From Nitritalea halalkaliphila LW7 (GTDB lineage Bacteria; Bacteroidota; Bacteroidia; Cytophagales; Cyclobacteriaceae), in the NCBI RefSeq assembly GCF_000265075.1, contig NZ_AJYA01000007.1, positions 19,013 to 83,012 of the forward strand: a stretch of DNA of 64,000 bases, read 5' to 3'. The number at the start of each line of letters is the position of its first letter. Positions within the stretch are counted from its first letter, which is position 1. Position numbers and translations under genes: made by a program. The notes under the pieces were generated by a model. It did no database searches, was not told where the DNA came from, and worked only from the letters and a program-made list of their open reading frames with translations. This document shows, one piece after another, positions 50,550 through 60,375 of this stretch.

Positions 50550-51744
50550 AAGAATTTGGCTCAGCCCTCCTCACATGGGAGGTAATGAGCAGCTATATGT
50601 GCAGGAAGCCTTTGCAGGGAACTGGATCGCGCCGGTGGGCGAGAATTTGAATAAATTCGAGCAAGCCATCGTGGAGGCCACTGCCTGCGGACATGCGGCG
50701 GCCATCACCTCTGGCACGGCAGGTCTGCACCTCGCCCTCATCCTCTCAGGAGTGGGGCCAGGAGATTATGTTTTGTGTCAGTCGCTGACCTTTTGCGCGA
50801 GCGCAAACCCTATCCGCTATCTGGGAGCTATCCCGGTCTTTATCGGCAGTGAGCCGAATAGCTGGAACATGTGCCCGAAGGCCTTAGAAGAGGCTATTCA
50901 GGCCTGTATGACGGGGGAAATCCAACAGTTCGCCCAGGCAGACTGTCCGGATTACGCCCAGCTTACTGCTAAAAAGCCAAAGGTTATTTTGCCCGTGCAC
51001 CTGTATGGTATGCCAGCAGATATGGACCAGATTCTAGCAGTGGCGAAGCGCTATGAGATTCCAGTAGTGGAGGACGCGGCGGAGGCCTTAGGCGCTTCGT
51101 ATAAGGGGCAAGCCTGTGGTACCTTTGGGGACTTTGGGATCTATTCCTTTAATGGAAATAAAATCATCACCACCTCAGGGGGGGGCGCTATCGTCTCTCA
51201 GGACGCAGCCAAAATCGCTCATGCTCGACATCTGGCGACGCAGGCACGGGATCCGGCACCGCATTATCAGCATACAGAAATCGGCTATAATTACCGCCTG
51301 AGTAATGTAAGTGCGGGAATCGGCCGGGGCCAAATGGAAGTGCTGCCCGAGTGGGTTAACAGAAGAAGGCGGAATCATGCCTTCTACAAGGAAGCGCTCG
51401 GCCAGTTGCCTGGAATAGAGTTTTTAGAAGAACAGCCAGATACCTATGCAAACCATTGGTTGACCTGCATCCTATTAGATCCAGCCTCAAGTGGCGGTGT
51501 AGATAGGGAAACTATTCGCTTGCACTTGGATGCTCAGAATATCGAGTCGCGGCCGATTTGGAAGCCCATGCACCAGCAGCCCGTCTTCGCTTCTTTTCCT
51601 TACGTGGGAGATGAAACGGCAGATCGCGTGTTCGAAAGAGGGCTTTGCCTGCCGAGCGGATCTTCTATGGAAAAAGAGGATTTAGAGCGTGTGGTGGAGC
51701 AGATTATCGCTTGTTTTCAGGCCGTATCGGAGAAGATGCTTTAG
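50536..51744 (+). CDS. DegT/DnrJ/EryC1-family sugar aminotransferase
   Basis: A PLP-dependent aminotransferase acting on nucleotide-linked keto-sugars. 402 residues from the ATG at 50536, giving [20 protein letters not shown]. The family core is complete: [80 protein letters not shown] and the cofactor Lys209 in [17 protein letters not shown]. The end [19 protein letters not shown] is typical. This matches the branch used in bacillosamine-like or exopolysaccharide sugars. The start overlaps rfbA by 14 bp. No glycosyltransferase genes follow; the next gene faces the other way. Confidence 0.93.
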   Translation: METNKRIWLSPPHMGGNEQLYVQEAFAGNWIAPVGENLNKFEQAIVEATACGHAAAITSGTAGLHLALILSGVGPGDYVLCQSLTFCASANPIRYLGAIPVFIGSEPNSWNMCPKALEEAIQACMTGEIQQFAQADCPDYAQLTAKKPKVILPVHLYGMPADMDQILAVAKRYEIPVVEDAAEALGASYKGQACGTFGDFGIYSFNGNKIITTSGGGAIVSQDAAKIAHARHLATQARDPAPHYQHTEIGYNYRLSNVSAGIGRGQMEVLPEWVNRRRRNHAFYKEALGQLPGIEFLEEQPDTYANHWLTCILLDPASSGGVDRETIRLHLDAQNIESRPIWKPMHQQPVFASFPYVGDETADRVFERGLCLPSGSSMEKEDLERVVEQIIACFQAVSEKML

Positions 51745-51798
51745 CGGGCTGAGGCAGCTGATGCAAAAAAAATGAAACGGAAATTGGAGGAGCTCGGA

Positions 51799-52964
51799 TT
51801 AGAGTTCCTCCAGTACTGCTTGCACGAAGGGCCACTTACGTGGCACGCTATTCATAATTAAAATATCTTCCCAAAGCGCACTTTCTTCGTCTAAAAAGCG
51901 AAAGAGTCGCTGCATGCTATTTTTGATATACAGCTGCTCGAAGACGTCCACGCCTGCTTCTTTTTCTGTGAGCATCACATTCATCAGCACGGCGTCGAAC
52001 AACTTGTACCTACCGAACCGGGGTGTTCGAAGCTTCCTTTACCCGTCTCTAATTTTCTTATAATCCGCTGTACATGTTGGAAGTTGCGCACAAAGGAATA
52101 CCCTGTGCTTGCCTTTACCGTGCCGGCGAGTGTGCCGATGGGGATGACGGGCCCTTTGCCTGCCTTCGGATGGAAGCGCGCTGTGGTCATTGGGATTTTA
52201 TTGTGCTCTATTTCCAGAATTTCGTAGGGAGTATCTCCTAAATAGGTCTTGATATAGTCCCGCAAGGCCTCCTCATAGCGCTCTTTTTCCCATACCTCGG
52301 CAGAAAAAAGGGTGTATTCCACTAAGGCCACGTTTTCCTTTTCGGGTAGCAGGTAGCAGAAGGTCAGGCCAGGATCCTTTTGCGGTACCCGCAAATCCAT
52401 ATAGGTAAAGGTTTCTGTGTTCCAAAGCGGCTTCGGCTACCCGAATTTCCAGCCTAGAAAATGCTGCCACATAAAAGGCCCCTGCTGCTGCGCTAGTCCC
52501 TGGAGCGCCTGCGCCTCGAAATACCCTTTAAAACAGTAGTGCTTGAACTGGAAGTCGCCTTTATTCGTGACTACGCGCTGTGCATGGGGCAGCACGGTTA
52601 ATATATCCGCCTGAAGACGGGTGATTTGCTTGCTTTTAGCTAGCTCCTCTGCGATAAAGGTGTAAAACCGCAGTCCTTCGATGGTGTAGTAGCGGTAGGG
52701 GTCCAGCTCGATCTCTAAGGTCTGCTGGCGCAAAGGGATCTCCGCCCGCGACCAGGAATGGTGCAGGGGAAGCTCCTTTAGCCAGGGCGTGTCCGAACGC
52801 AGCCAGAAGCTCCAGGTGCGGTCGTTCGTGTTTTTCGCATCGCGATCGATAAGTAAAACCCGTTTGTCACGCAGTAAGGGAGACTTGCTGATTTGCCAGG
52901 CTAAGGTCAAGCCCGCCAGTCCTCCGCCGGCTATGATATAATCGAATGTGGTCGCTGTGTCCAT
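51799..52964 (-). CDS. Lycopene beta-cyclase, CrtY family (one in-frame stop, one frameshift)
   Basis: An FAD/NAD(P)-fold carotenoid cyclase of ~388 codons. Nucleotide-binding start DYIIAGGGLAGLTLAWQISK; family motifs NDRTWSFWL, FKGYFEAQALQGLAQQQGPF and MWQHFLGWKFG. The frame then meets an in-frame TAG (52437-52439) and continues in the same frame with PKPLWNTETFTYMDLRVPQK, then LLPEKENVALVEYTLFSAEV and IPIGTLAGTVKASTGYSFV. A base is lost in a C4 run at ~52021, after which GRYKLFDAVLMNVML runs to the end. It would cyclise lycopene to beta-carotene. No other crt gene is in the window. A hairpin (51786-51811) spans the stop codon. Confidence 0.85.
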
Positions 52965-53062
52965 AGGTGATAATCAAAATCGGCGGTAGCAAAAAGCCTG
53001 ATTTCGCATGTGCTGACAACTAAAATCGGGGTCTTGCTGTTTCTAAAGGTAAAGAAATTCTT

Positions 53063-54012
53063 TTAATCTTCTTCTTCTATGCGGTTTCCACGAAGAAAAT
53101 CCGCTATGGGCATTCTTTTTTTATTCGGTGCCTGCACCTCTAAAAGAGCCACAGCCCCCTTTCCACAGGCGACATGCCAAAAGGTTTTTTGATCCGTCCG
53201 CGTAGTGCCAGGGGCTGCTTGCCAGTCCTCATCGGGCAGCAGCGCCGTGCGAAAGACCTTGTAGCTGCTGCCTGCCTTCGTGAACCAAGCTGCGGGATAG
53301 GGGGAGAGGCCACGCACGAGGTTATGCACCTCCTCCGCGCTTTGTGTCCAGTCGATTTCGCAGGTTTCTTTAAATAGCTTGGGAGCTGCATGAATGGCCA
53401 GACTTTCATCCTGTGGCTGGGCCTGAACTTCGTCCCGAGCGATGGCCGCGATGGTTTTGGCCACCAGGCCGGCACCTTTATGCATGAGCCGCTCGTAAAG
53501 TGTGCCTACGGTGTCCTCAGGATGAATGGGTTCTTTTTCCTGCAGGATAATATTTCCGGTGTCGATTTCATGCTTCAGAAAGAAAGTACTCACGCCTGTC
53601 TCTTTCTCCCCTTTGATAATGGCCCAGTTGATGGGGGCCGCACCGCGGAAATTTGGCAGCAGGGAGGCATGCAGATTTAAGGTGCCCAAGGGCGGCATGC
53701 TCCAAACAGCCTCGGGAAGCATGCGGAAGGCCACGACTACCTGTAAATCGGCAGCGAATGCGCGGAGTTGCTCCTGAAATTCAGGGTTTTTTAGATTCGT
53801 AGGTTGTAAAATGGGCAGCTCTAATCGGAGCGCACATTCTTTTACTGGTGAGGGCTGCACCTTTTTGCCGCGGCCCTGTGGTTTATCTGGAGCGGTGATC
53901 ACGGCCACGAGTTCCACATAGGGCTGGCATGGAGTGCTTCTAGGCTGGCCACAGCGAAATCGGGCGTGCCCATGAAAACTACTTTCAACTTTTTCTGCGC
54001 ATCTGTGTTCAT
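53063..54012 (-). CDS. fmt: Methionyl-tRNA formyltransferase (one frameshift)
   Basis: Formylates initiator Met-tRNA. ~316 residues from the ATG at 54010-54012 (MNTDAQKKLKVVFMGTPDFA). A base is lost at ~53931, restoring SLEALHASPYVELVAVITAP. The formyltransferase core shows LQVVVAFRMLPEAVWSMPPL, NLHASLLPNFRGAAPINWAI and FFLKHEIDTGNIILQEKEPI with the conserved Asn, His and Asp. The C-terminal OB-like domain begins near EIDWTQSAEEVHNLVRGLSP. A long open frame starting at 54091 uses the wrong frame upstream. It is preceded by TATTTTTG 4 nt before the ATG. Confidence 0.94.
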
Positions 54013-54016
54013 GTAA

Positions 54017-54024
54017 CAAAAATA
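54017..54024 (-). promoter_or_regulatory. Minus-7 box directly before fmt
   Basis: On the minus strand TATTTTTG, an exact TAnnTTTG match, then TTAC and the ATG (TTTG-N4-ATG), the same arrangement as before the NusG-like and methyltransferase genes. Confidence 0.5.
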
Positions 54025-54169
54025 CGAAGCTGTGCGGGAGTAACCGCATGGATGGTCTAAAAACAAAAATTTTTGCCTTTATTGGGGTCAATTAAATGAT
54101 TTTATGTAATTTCAATATGCCGTTGAGGTAAAACTGTCCAAAATAACCTTCATTTTACTAGCAAAACAC

Positions 54170-54681
54170 ATGAAAATCCTATCGTATTCCTTTTTGTTTC
54201 TGGCACTTCTGGTGGTAAGTGCTTGTGGTCCAAGTGGCAACTCTTATTCCATCCGAACAGAAGCTTTAGAGCTGAAGGCGGAGGGCCCGCTTTTCGAGGG
54301 TTCTAATATGGCACAGGCCAGCTGGGAATTCGACGTGGCAGAATTATTAAGCCAAAACCAAATCGATGGATCCACGATCACGCGTGCGCAGATCAGCGGC
54401 ATTCAGATTCAGTATAAGGGAGAGCCGATCGACATGCAGAAAGTAGTCTTGGAGGTCACCTCTAAATCGGTCGATATGAGCCGTATCGCCTCTACGAGGG
54501 AGAGATTATGGTGGATAGTCCGATGGATTTGGGCCTCGCCCAAAAGCAACCGAACCTCGCCGATGGCTTTATGAAAGACGGCCGCATCACCTTCGTGGCG
54601 GACTTCGATCTGAATCAAGAAGACTACTGGGATGATGTCGTGATGGAACTTTACGTAACCTTTGAACTATTAGTCAAGTAA
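54170..54681 (+). CDS. Small hypothetical lipoprotein (one frameshift)
   Basis: ~170 residues. The leader KILSYSFLFLALLVVSACGP has a clear lipobox (VSAC). The mature part is beta-rich: WEFDVAELLSQNQIDGSTIT, RAQISGIQIQYKGEPIDMQK, VVLEVTSKSVDMSRIA; after a base lost at ~54490 it continues LYEGEIMVDSPMDLGLAQKQ and ends VMELYVTFELLVK at 54679-54681. I do not recognise a family. It lies 32 bp before the DUF2147 gene in the same orientation and may share its transcript. Outer-membrane or periplasmic location is inferred from the signal. Confidence 0.7.
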
Positions 54682-54713
54682 ACTATCCTACAATTAACCT
54701 AAAAAAACCAATT

Positions 54714-55159
54714 ATGAAAAAACTACTGTTCTTATGTAGCTTCTTGCTCATGGCCTTCTATGTTTCTGCTCAGGATGCAGATGCATTACGGGAGTTTGGG
54801 AGCCAAGTAATGGAAAGGTGCGGGTGAAAATCGATCAAATCGAAGATAAGTTTTACGGACGTATCGTTTGGCTCAAAGAGCCCAATGATCCGAATACGGG
54901 CAAGCCTAAGGTGGACCAAAACAATCCGGATGAGTCCATGCGTAATGTGCCGCTTCGTGGATACCGGATGCTGAAAGATTTCGTGTATAACGGAAAAGGC
55001 GAGTGGACAGAAGGAACGATTTACGATCCAGAGTCTGGAAACACGTATAACTGTGTGATCACGATGAAGGATGATAACACCTTAGATATCCGCGGTTATG
55101 TGGGAGTGAAAACTTTCGGCAGAACGGATACCTGGAAACGTTTAAAGATCAAAGGCTAA
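54714..55159 (+). CDS. DUF2147 secreted protein (one frameshift)
   Basis: ~148 residues. Signal peptide MKKLLFLCSFLLMAFYVSAQ, then, with a base lost at ~54784 restored, DADAITGVWEPSNGKVRVKI, the DUF2147 start. Family motifs follow: FYGRIVWLKEPNDPNTGKPK, DQNNPDESMRNVPLRGYRML, and the C-terminal TIYDPESGNTYNCVITMKDD, RGYVGVKTFGRTDTWKRLK. DUF2147 proteins are periplasmic, lipocalin-like in fold by family knowledge, and of unknown role. It is 10 bp upstream of the outer-membrane barrel gene, so the two are probably cotranscribed. Confidence 0.88.
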
Positions 55160-55169
55160 TCAGATACCT

Positions 55170-56287
55170 ATGAAGAGATATTTAGCCGGCTTGGCCCTGT
55201 TCGCAGGGCTTAGCTTTTCATTTGGCGCCTTCGCCCAAGGAGAAGAGGAGGAAGAGGACTGGGACCTGTATGGGGAACTGGAGTTCGTGGATGAAAAGGG
55301 GGGGAAGGCCTACGCCAAGCCCACTATCGTCGGGATGTCACCACAGCGGTTTTTTATGATCGGATGGGACGTGCAGACGCCTTATGACATGCGTTTCTCG
55401 CAGACGCGCTTCCCCGCTTCCGAAAATACGGGCTTTGCAGTAGATGAAAATCCGGATCCTGCACAGACGGCTCGCGCGAATTATACGGGAGGTTTTCGCT
55501 TCAACAGTGTGATACCCGTGATTTCGAAAAGTAATTTGGTTTGGCAGTCCGGAATTAATTTTATGGACGTGCGCTACCAGATTACCGATATTCAAGGCGA
55601 CACAGGCGGTGGTGAGCGCGGCTTGGCACAAATTCTTAATGAAGACGGTCTGCGTAACCTGAATTGGACGAATACGGTCTTCGTGCCGATTAATGAGCAG
55701 TCATTCTTCGTTTTCCAAGGACAGCTGGACATGAGTGGCAACTTTGATTTTGGGTTCCAGCCTTTCAATTCCGTGCGCGTAAGTGCAGCTGCTATTTATG
55801 GAAAGCGCGTTTCTGATTTAAAGCGCTGGGGGTAGGTATTTCGCGTACCTACCGGGTGGGGAATATGAATTATATCCCCGTAGTGATGTACGACTGGACG
55901 AGCCCAGACCGCAAATGGGGTACGGAAATCTTATTCCCTGCCCGTGCGAGTGGTCGCTATAACTTCAGCAAGACCTCCTTATTGCTTTTTGGCTTTGAGC
56001 TGGAAGGACAAAGTTACCGTATCGATGATTTCAGCAGAGGAAATAATAGCTTTGAGATCCGTCGAGGCGAGCTCCGTCCCCGCTTAGAATATCAAAAGCA
56101 GATTACAGGCCCTTTTTGGTTTAACATGCAGGCAGGCTACCGTATCGACTGGTCCTTTGATGCGGATGAGCTGGATGGAGGACGTGAGTTCTTCAGAGGG
56201 TTTTTCGGCTCGCAGGAGTTCGGGATGCGCAATAATCTAGGTAACCCACTTTATTTTAATGTGGGAATCAGTTTCGTAACACTATAA
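55170..56287 (+). CDS. DUF6268-like outer-membrane beta-barrel protein (one frameshift)
   Basis: ~373 residues. Signal peptide KRYLAGLALFAGLSFSFGAF...AQ, then a Glu/Asp patch (GEEEEEDWDLYGELEF) and alternating amphipathic strands of a small outer-membrane barrel (ARANYTGGFRFNSVIPVISK; NLVWQSGINFMDVRYQITDI; MSGNFDFGFQPFNSVRVSAA). A G lost from the G5 run at 55828-55832 splits it; corrected it reads KRWGVGISRTYRVGNMNYIP. It ends LYFNVGISFVTL, consistent with a barrel terminus. DUF6268 is assigned from memory of the family pattern. The terminator at 56392-56422 ends the three-gene group. Confidence 0.78.
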
Positions 56288-56331
56288 AGGCTATGTGATT
56301 AAAACACGTTTACCTACTTATAGTATCGCTT

Positions 56332-56380
56332 GAACAGGAGATGCCGCTTTCCTTTAGCGCGTGAGTTTCCTCGCCTGTTC
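56332..56380 (+). other. Structured RNA segment before the terminator
   Basis: Outer arms GAACAGG (56332-56338) and CCTGTTC (56374-56380) pair, and within them CGCT-TTCCTTT-AGCG forms a second hairpin. A T-rich stretch follows (CGTTTTATTTT). It may be a first, weaker terminator or a small 3'-UTR RNA. No family recognised. Confidence 0.4.
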
Positions 56381-56391
56381 CGTTTTATTTT

Positions 56392-56422
56392 GTCGCCCCG
56401 CTAAGGGGCGACTTATTTTTTT
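56392..56422 (+). terminator. Rho-independent terminator before the metH riboswitch
   Basis: A perfect 8-bp stem GTCGCCCC / GGGGCGAC (56392-56399, 56405-56412), loop GCTAA, then TTATTTTTTT. It isolates the upstream envelope genes from the riboswitch transcript. Confidence 0.92.
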
Positions 56423-56455
56423 ATGGATTTAGAACCCTTTATCGGATTTATCTGT

Positions 56456-56463
56456 TAATTTTG
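56456..56463 (+). promoter_or_regulatory. Promoter minus-7 box of the metH-metF transcript
   Basis: TAATTTTG, an exact TAnnTTTG match. With a start ~6-7 nt downstream the RNA would begin at about 56470, exactly where the first riboswitch stem starts, which supports both assignments. Confidence 0.65.
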
Positions 56464-56469
56464 AAATTG

Positions 56470-56575
56470 CTTATCAAGAAAGACTGAGGGACGGGCCCGA
56501 TGACGTCTTAGCAACCTCTAGCAAGGTGCTAATTCCCATTTTCTACTAATCCTTATAGGAGAAAATAGAGATGAG
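56470..56575 (+). promoter_or_regulatory. SAM-I (S-box) riboswitch
   Basis: All conserved SAM-I elements are visible in order. P1 arms are CTTATC (56470-56475) and GATGAG (56570-56575). P2 contains GAC...GTC with the core GAGGGACGGGCCCGATGA. AGCAACCTC is followed by P3 and the invariant GGTGCTAATTCC (56525-56536). P4 is TTTTCT...AGAAAA (56539-56544, 56560-56565). By family knowledge it binds S-adenosylmethionine and lowers expression of methionine genes. It lies 58 nt before metH. No strong terminator follows P1, so control of translation initiation is more likely than attenuation (inference). Confidence 0.95.
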
Positions 56576-56633
56576 CGGTAGTTGAATCCCTGTATTTTTC
56601 TTCCGGTTCTTGATAGGCATTTTGTGATTAGCT

Positions 56634-57675
56634 ATGATGAACAGAACCGAGTTACTCTTAGACGCTCTATCCAAACGCATTTTGATCTTAGATGGAGCCA
56701 TGGGAACCATGATCCAGCGCTATGGTCTTCAGGAAGCGGATTTTCGTACACCAGCCTTACAAGACCATCCGAAGCCGCTGAAGGGCAATAATGATTTGTT
56801 ATCTCTAAGCAGGCCCGATGTTATCCGCGCCATTCATGACGCTTACTTGGAGGCGGGCAGTGACCTGATAGAAACCAATACCTTCAGTGGAACCAGCATC
56901 GCGCAGGCGGATTATGCCCTGGAGCATTTAGCCTATGCGATCAATAAAGCGTCAGCTGAGATAGCTGCTGAGGCTGCGGCGGCCTATACGGCCAAAAACC
57001 CCGACAAGCCCCGCTTCGTGCGGGTGCGCTGGGACCCACGAACCGAACAGCTCCATTTCTCCCGATGTTAATGATCCCGGCTACCGAGCCGTCACCTTTG
57101 ACCAGTTGGCAGAAGCCTACACCGAGCAGGTGGAAGGACTTTTAGATGGGGGGTCGGATATTTTACTCATAGAAACGGTGTTCGACACCCTCAATGCGAA
57201 GGCGGCGCTTTATGCGATTCAGGAGGTCTATGAAAAAAGAGGCCTGCCCTTAGATCCACGCGAGGGTGGAATCCCTATTATGCTATCCGGCACCATCACG
57301 GATGCTTCGGGCCGTACCCTCTCCGGGCAAACCACCGAAGCCTTCATGATTTCTGTTTCCCATGTGCCGCTGTTAAGCATCGGGCTGAATTGTGCGCTGG
57401 GCGCTAAGGAGCTGCGTCCCTACTTGAAAGTACTAGCAGATAAGGCACCTTTTTATGTGAGTGCCTATCCGAATGCTGGGCTTCCAAATGCTTTCGGGGC
57501 TTATGATCAAGGTCCAGGGGAGATGGCGCAGCAGGTAGAAGAGTTTTTAGCCTCCGGCTGGGTAAATATCCTCGGAGGCTGCTGCGGCACGACGCCGGAG
57601 CACATCGGGGCCATTGCGGCGGCAGCCGCCAAGTACAGCCCCAGACCTTTACATGAAGAAGACGTGCAGGCATGA
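56634..57675 (+). CDS. metH: Methionine synthase part 1, homocysteine-binding domain (two frameshifts)
   Basis: ~348 residues: the homocysteine S-methyltransferase domain as a separate gene. It starts [20 protein letters not shown], with [19 protein letters not shown] and [20 protein letters not shown]. Bases are lost at ~57019 and ~57052; corrected, that stretch reads [20 protein letters not shown]. Zinc-ligand Cys are in [17 protein letters not shown] and [20 protein letters not shown]. Its stop overlaps the next ATG (ATGA at 57672-57675), so translation is coupled with part 2. Split MetH is common in Bacteroidota, so this junction is treated as real, not as an error. ATG at 56637 is an alternative. 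Confidence 0.93.
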
Positions 57676-60375
57676 GAAGAGGACAAAATTACTTACAACT
57701 TTCCGGGCTAGAGCCCTTAGTATTCACCCCTGAGCTGAATTTCGTGAACATCGGCGAGCGCACGAATGTGACGGGGTCGAAGCGTTTCGCGCGCTTGATT
57801 TTAAATGGACAGTATGACGAGGCCCTGGAGGTAGCCCTGGATCAGGTTCGGGGCGGGGCTCAAATTCTGGACGTCTGCATGGATGAAGGCATGCTCGACG
57901 GGGTGGAGGCGATGACGCGTTTTCTGCACTTGATCGCCTCGGAGCCGGAAATCAGCCGGATTCCGATTATGATCGATAGCTCCCGCTGGGAAATTATCCT
58001 GGCTGGCCTAAAATGTGTGCAGGGGAAGGCCATCGTGAACTCTATTTCGCTTAAAAATGGGGAAGAAGAGTTTATCCAGCAGGCCAAGACGATTAAAAAA
58101 TTTGGGGCCGCAGTGGTAGTCATGGCCTTCGATGAAAAGGGGCAGGCAGACACTTATGAGCGCCGAGTGGAAATCTGCGGACGCAGTTATCAGCTACTCG
58201 TGGAAACGGTGCGCTTTAATCCACAAGACATCATTTTCGACCCCAATATCTTTCCCGTGGCGACAGGGATGGAAGAGCATCGGAAAAATGCATTGGATTT
58301 CTTTCATAGCACGCGCTGGATCAAGCAAAACCTGCCGGGCGCTAAGGTGAGCGGTGGGGTCAGTAATGTGAGCTTCAGCTTTCGGGGGAATAACCCGGTG
58401 CGAGAAGCCATGCATGCGGCGTTCCTTTACCATGCGATTCGGCATGGCATGGATATGGGGATAGTGAATCCCTCCATGCTGGAGGTCTATGCGGATATTC
58501 CGAAAGACTTGTTGGAAAAAGTAGAAGACGTGCTTTTCGACCGGCACGAAGGGGCTACGGAGGCCTTACTTGCCTTCGCTGAAACGGTGAAGGCGGGAGA
58601 CAAAAAAAGAAGCCCAAACGGCGGCTTGGCGTGAGGAGCCGGTGGCTAAGCGCATCGAGCATGCCCTAGTGAAAGGGATTTTAGATCATATCATCGAAGA
58701 TACGGAGGCTGCTCGCCAAGAACTTAAAAATCCTCTGCATGTCATCGAGGGTCCCCTGATGGACGGCATGAATGTGGTCGGAGATCTGTTCGGCGAAGGC
58801 AAAATGTTTTTACCGCAGGTGGTGAAATCTGCTCGTGTGATGAAAAAGGCGGTGGCCTACCTGGAGCCGTTTATGCCACTGCCCGATGAGGCAGCCATTC
58901 GATCAGGCAAGTCTTCTGTCAAGAAAATCTTGCTCGCCACGGTGAAGGGGGACGTGCATGACATCGGGAAAAATATCGTAGGCGTGGTACTGGCCTGCAA
59001 CAGCTACCAGATCATCGATTTAGGCGTGATGGTGGAGGCGGAGAAAATTATCGATGAAGCCGTGCGGCAGCAGGTGGACATCATCGGGCTGAGTGGCCTG
59101 ATTACCCCCTCGCTGGATGAAATGGTGCATGTGGCAGCAGAAATGGAGCGGCGAGGCCTGCAGATTCCTCTGTTGATCGGCGGCGCCACCACGTCGCGTA
59201 TCCATACGGCGGTGAAAATCGACCCGGTATATAGCGGTACGGTCATCCACGTGACCGATGCCTCGAAATCCGTTCCGATCGCGGGGGATGCGATACATGA
59301 AGAAACGCGAGAAGCCTATCATCGAGAGATCAAAGCCACCTATCAGGCGCTGCGTGAGGAGCATGAGGCCAAGCAGCAGGTGAAAAAGCTGGTACGCCTG
59401 CAGGAGGCGCGCGCTAACGGCTTCCAAGTGGACTGGCAGCAGCACCCGATTCAGGTGCCGAAGCAGCTGGGGATCTTCACGCCGGAGCTGGACCTGAATA
59501 CCCTGCGTGCATACATCGACTGGACGCCTTTCTTTCAGACGTGGATGCTAAGTGGTCGTTTTCCGAAGATTTTAGAAGATCAGGTGGTGGGCGCGGAGGC
59601 GCGCAAATTATACGCCGACGCCACAGCGATGCTGGATACCTTAATCGCAGAGGAATGGCTGTCTGCCAAAGCCGTAATCGGGATTTTTCCGGTACGCCGA
59701 CAGGGAGATTCTGTCACTGTCTTGGATGCTGCGGGTCAGGAAACGGGACGTCAGTTTCATTTTTTGCGCCAGCAAGGCCAAAAAGGAAAAGGGGTACCGA
59801 ACCGCTCGCTGGCGGATTATCTGCACCCGGAGCAGGTGGACTACTTAGGTGGTTTCGCCGTGACGACCGGACTGGGGATGGAGCCTAAGCTGGCCGAATA
59901 CGAGGCGAATGGCGATGACTACTCCAGTATTTTGTTTAAGGCACTGGCGGATCGATTAGCGGAGGCGGGTGCAGAATACTTGCATGCCCGTGTGCGCCAA
60001 GGCTATTGGGGTTATGCCCCGGAGGAGAATTTGGATAATGAGGCCCTGATTAAGGAGGCCTATGTCGGTATTCGCCCTGCCCCGGGTTATCCTGCCTGCC
60101 CGGAGCATTCGGAAAAGGAAGCGCTCTTCTCTTGGTTAGAGGTGCCGCAGCGTACGGGAATTACACTAACAGATAGCTTTGCGATGCTCCCGACCTCGGC
60201 GGTAAGTGGATTTTATTTTGCGCATCCGGAGGCACGTTATTTCGGTCTGGGGAAAATAGCAGAAGATCAGGTGGCCGATTATGCGGCCCGCAAAGGGGTC
60301 TCTGTGGCGCAGGCGGAGCGCTGGTTGTCTCCTAATTTGGCGTATAGCCCATCCTTACACATAGCAGCAGTTTAA
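57672..60375 (+). CDS. metH: Methionine synthase part 2, folate/cobalamin/reactivation domains (one frameshift)
   Basis: ~900 residues. Order: pterin-binding domain ([60 protein letters not shown]), cobalamin cap helices ([20 protein letters not shown]), the B12-binding Rossmann domain with [20 protein letters not shown] (the DxHxxG lower-ligand His), [14 protein letters not shown] and [14 protein letters not shown], and the AdoMet activation domain ([20 protein letters not shown]). An A7 run at 58602-58608 causes one frameshift, after which the frame reads [20 protein letters not shown]. It transfers methyl from methyltetrahydrofolate to homocysteine through cobalamin. It ends directly at the metF start. 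Confidence 0.95.

Noticed and set aside
57672-57675. Treating the metH part 1 / part 2 junction as another frameshift
   Set aside because: The ATGA overlap, natural domain boundary and common split arrangement in Bacteroidota support a real gene boundary.
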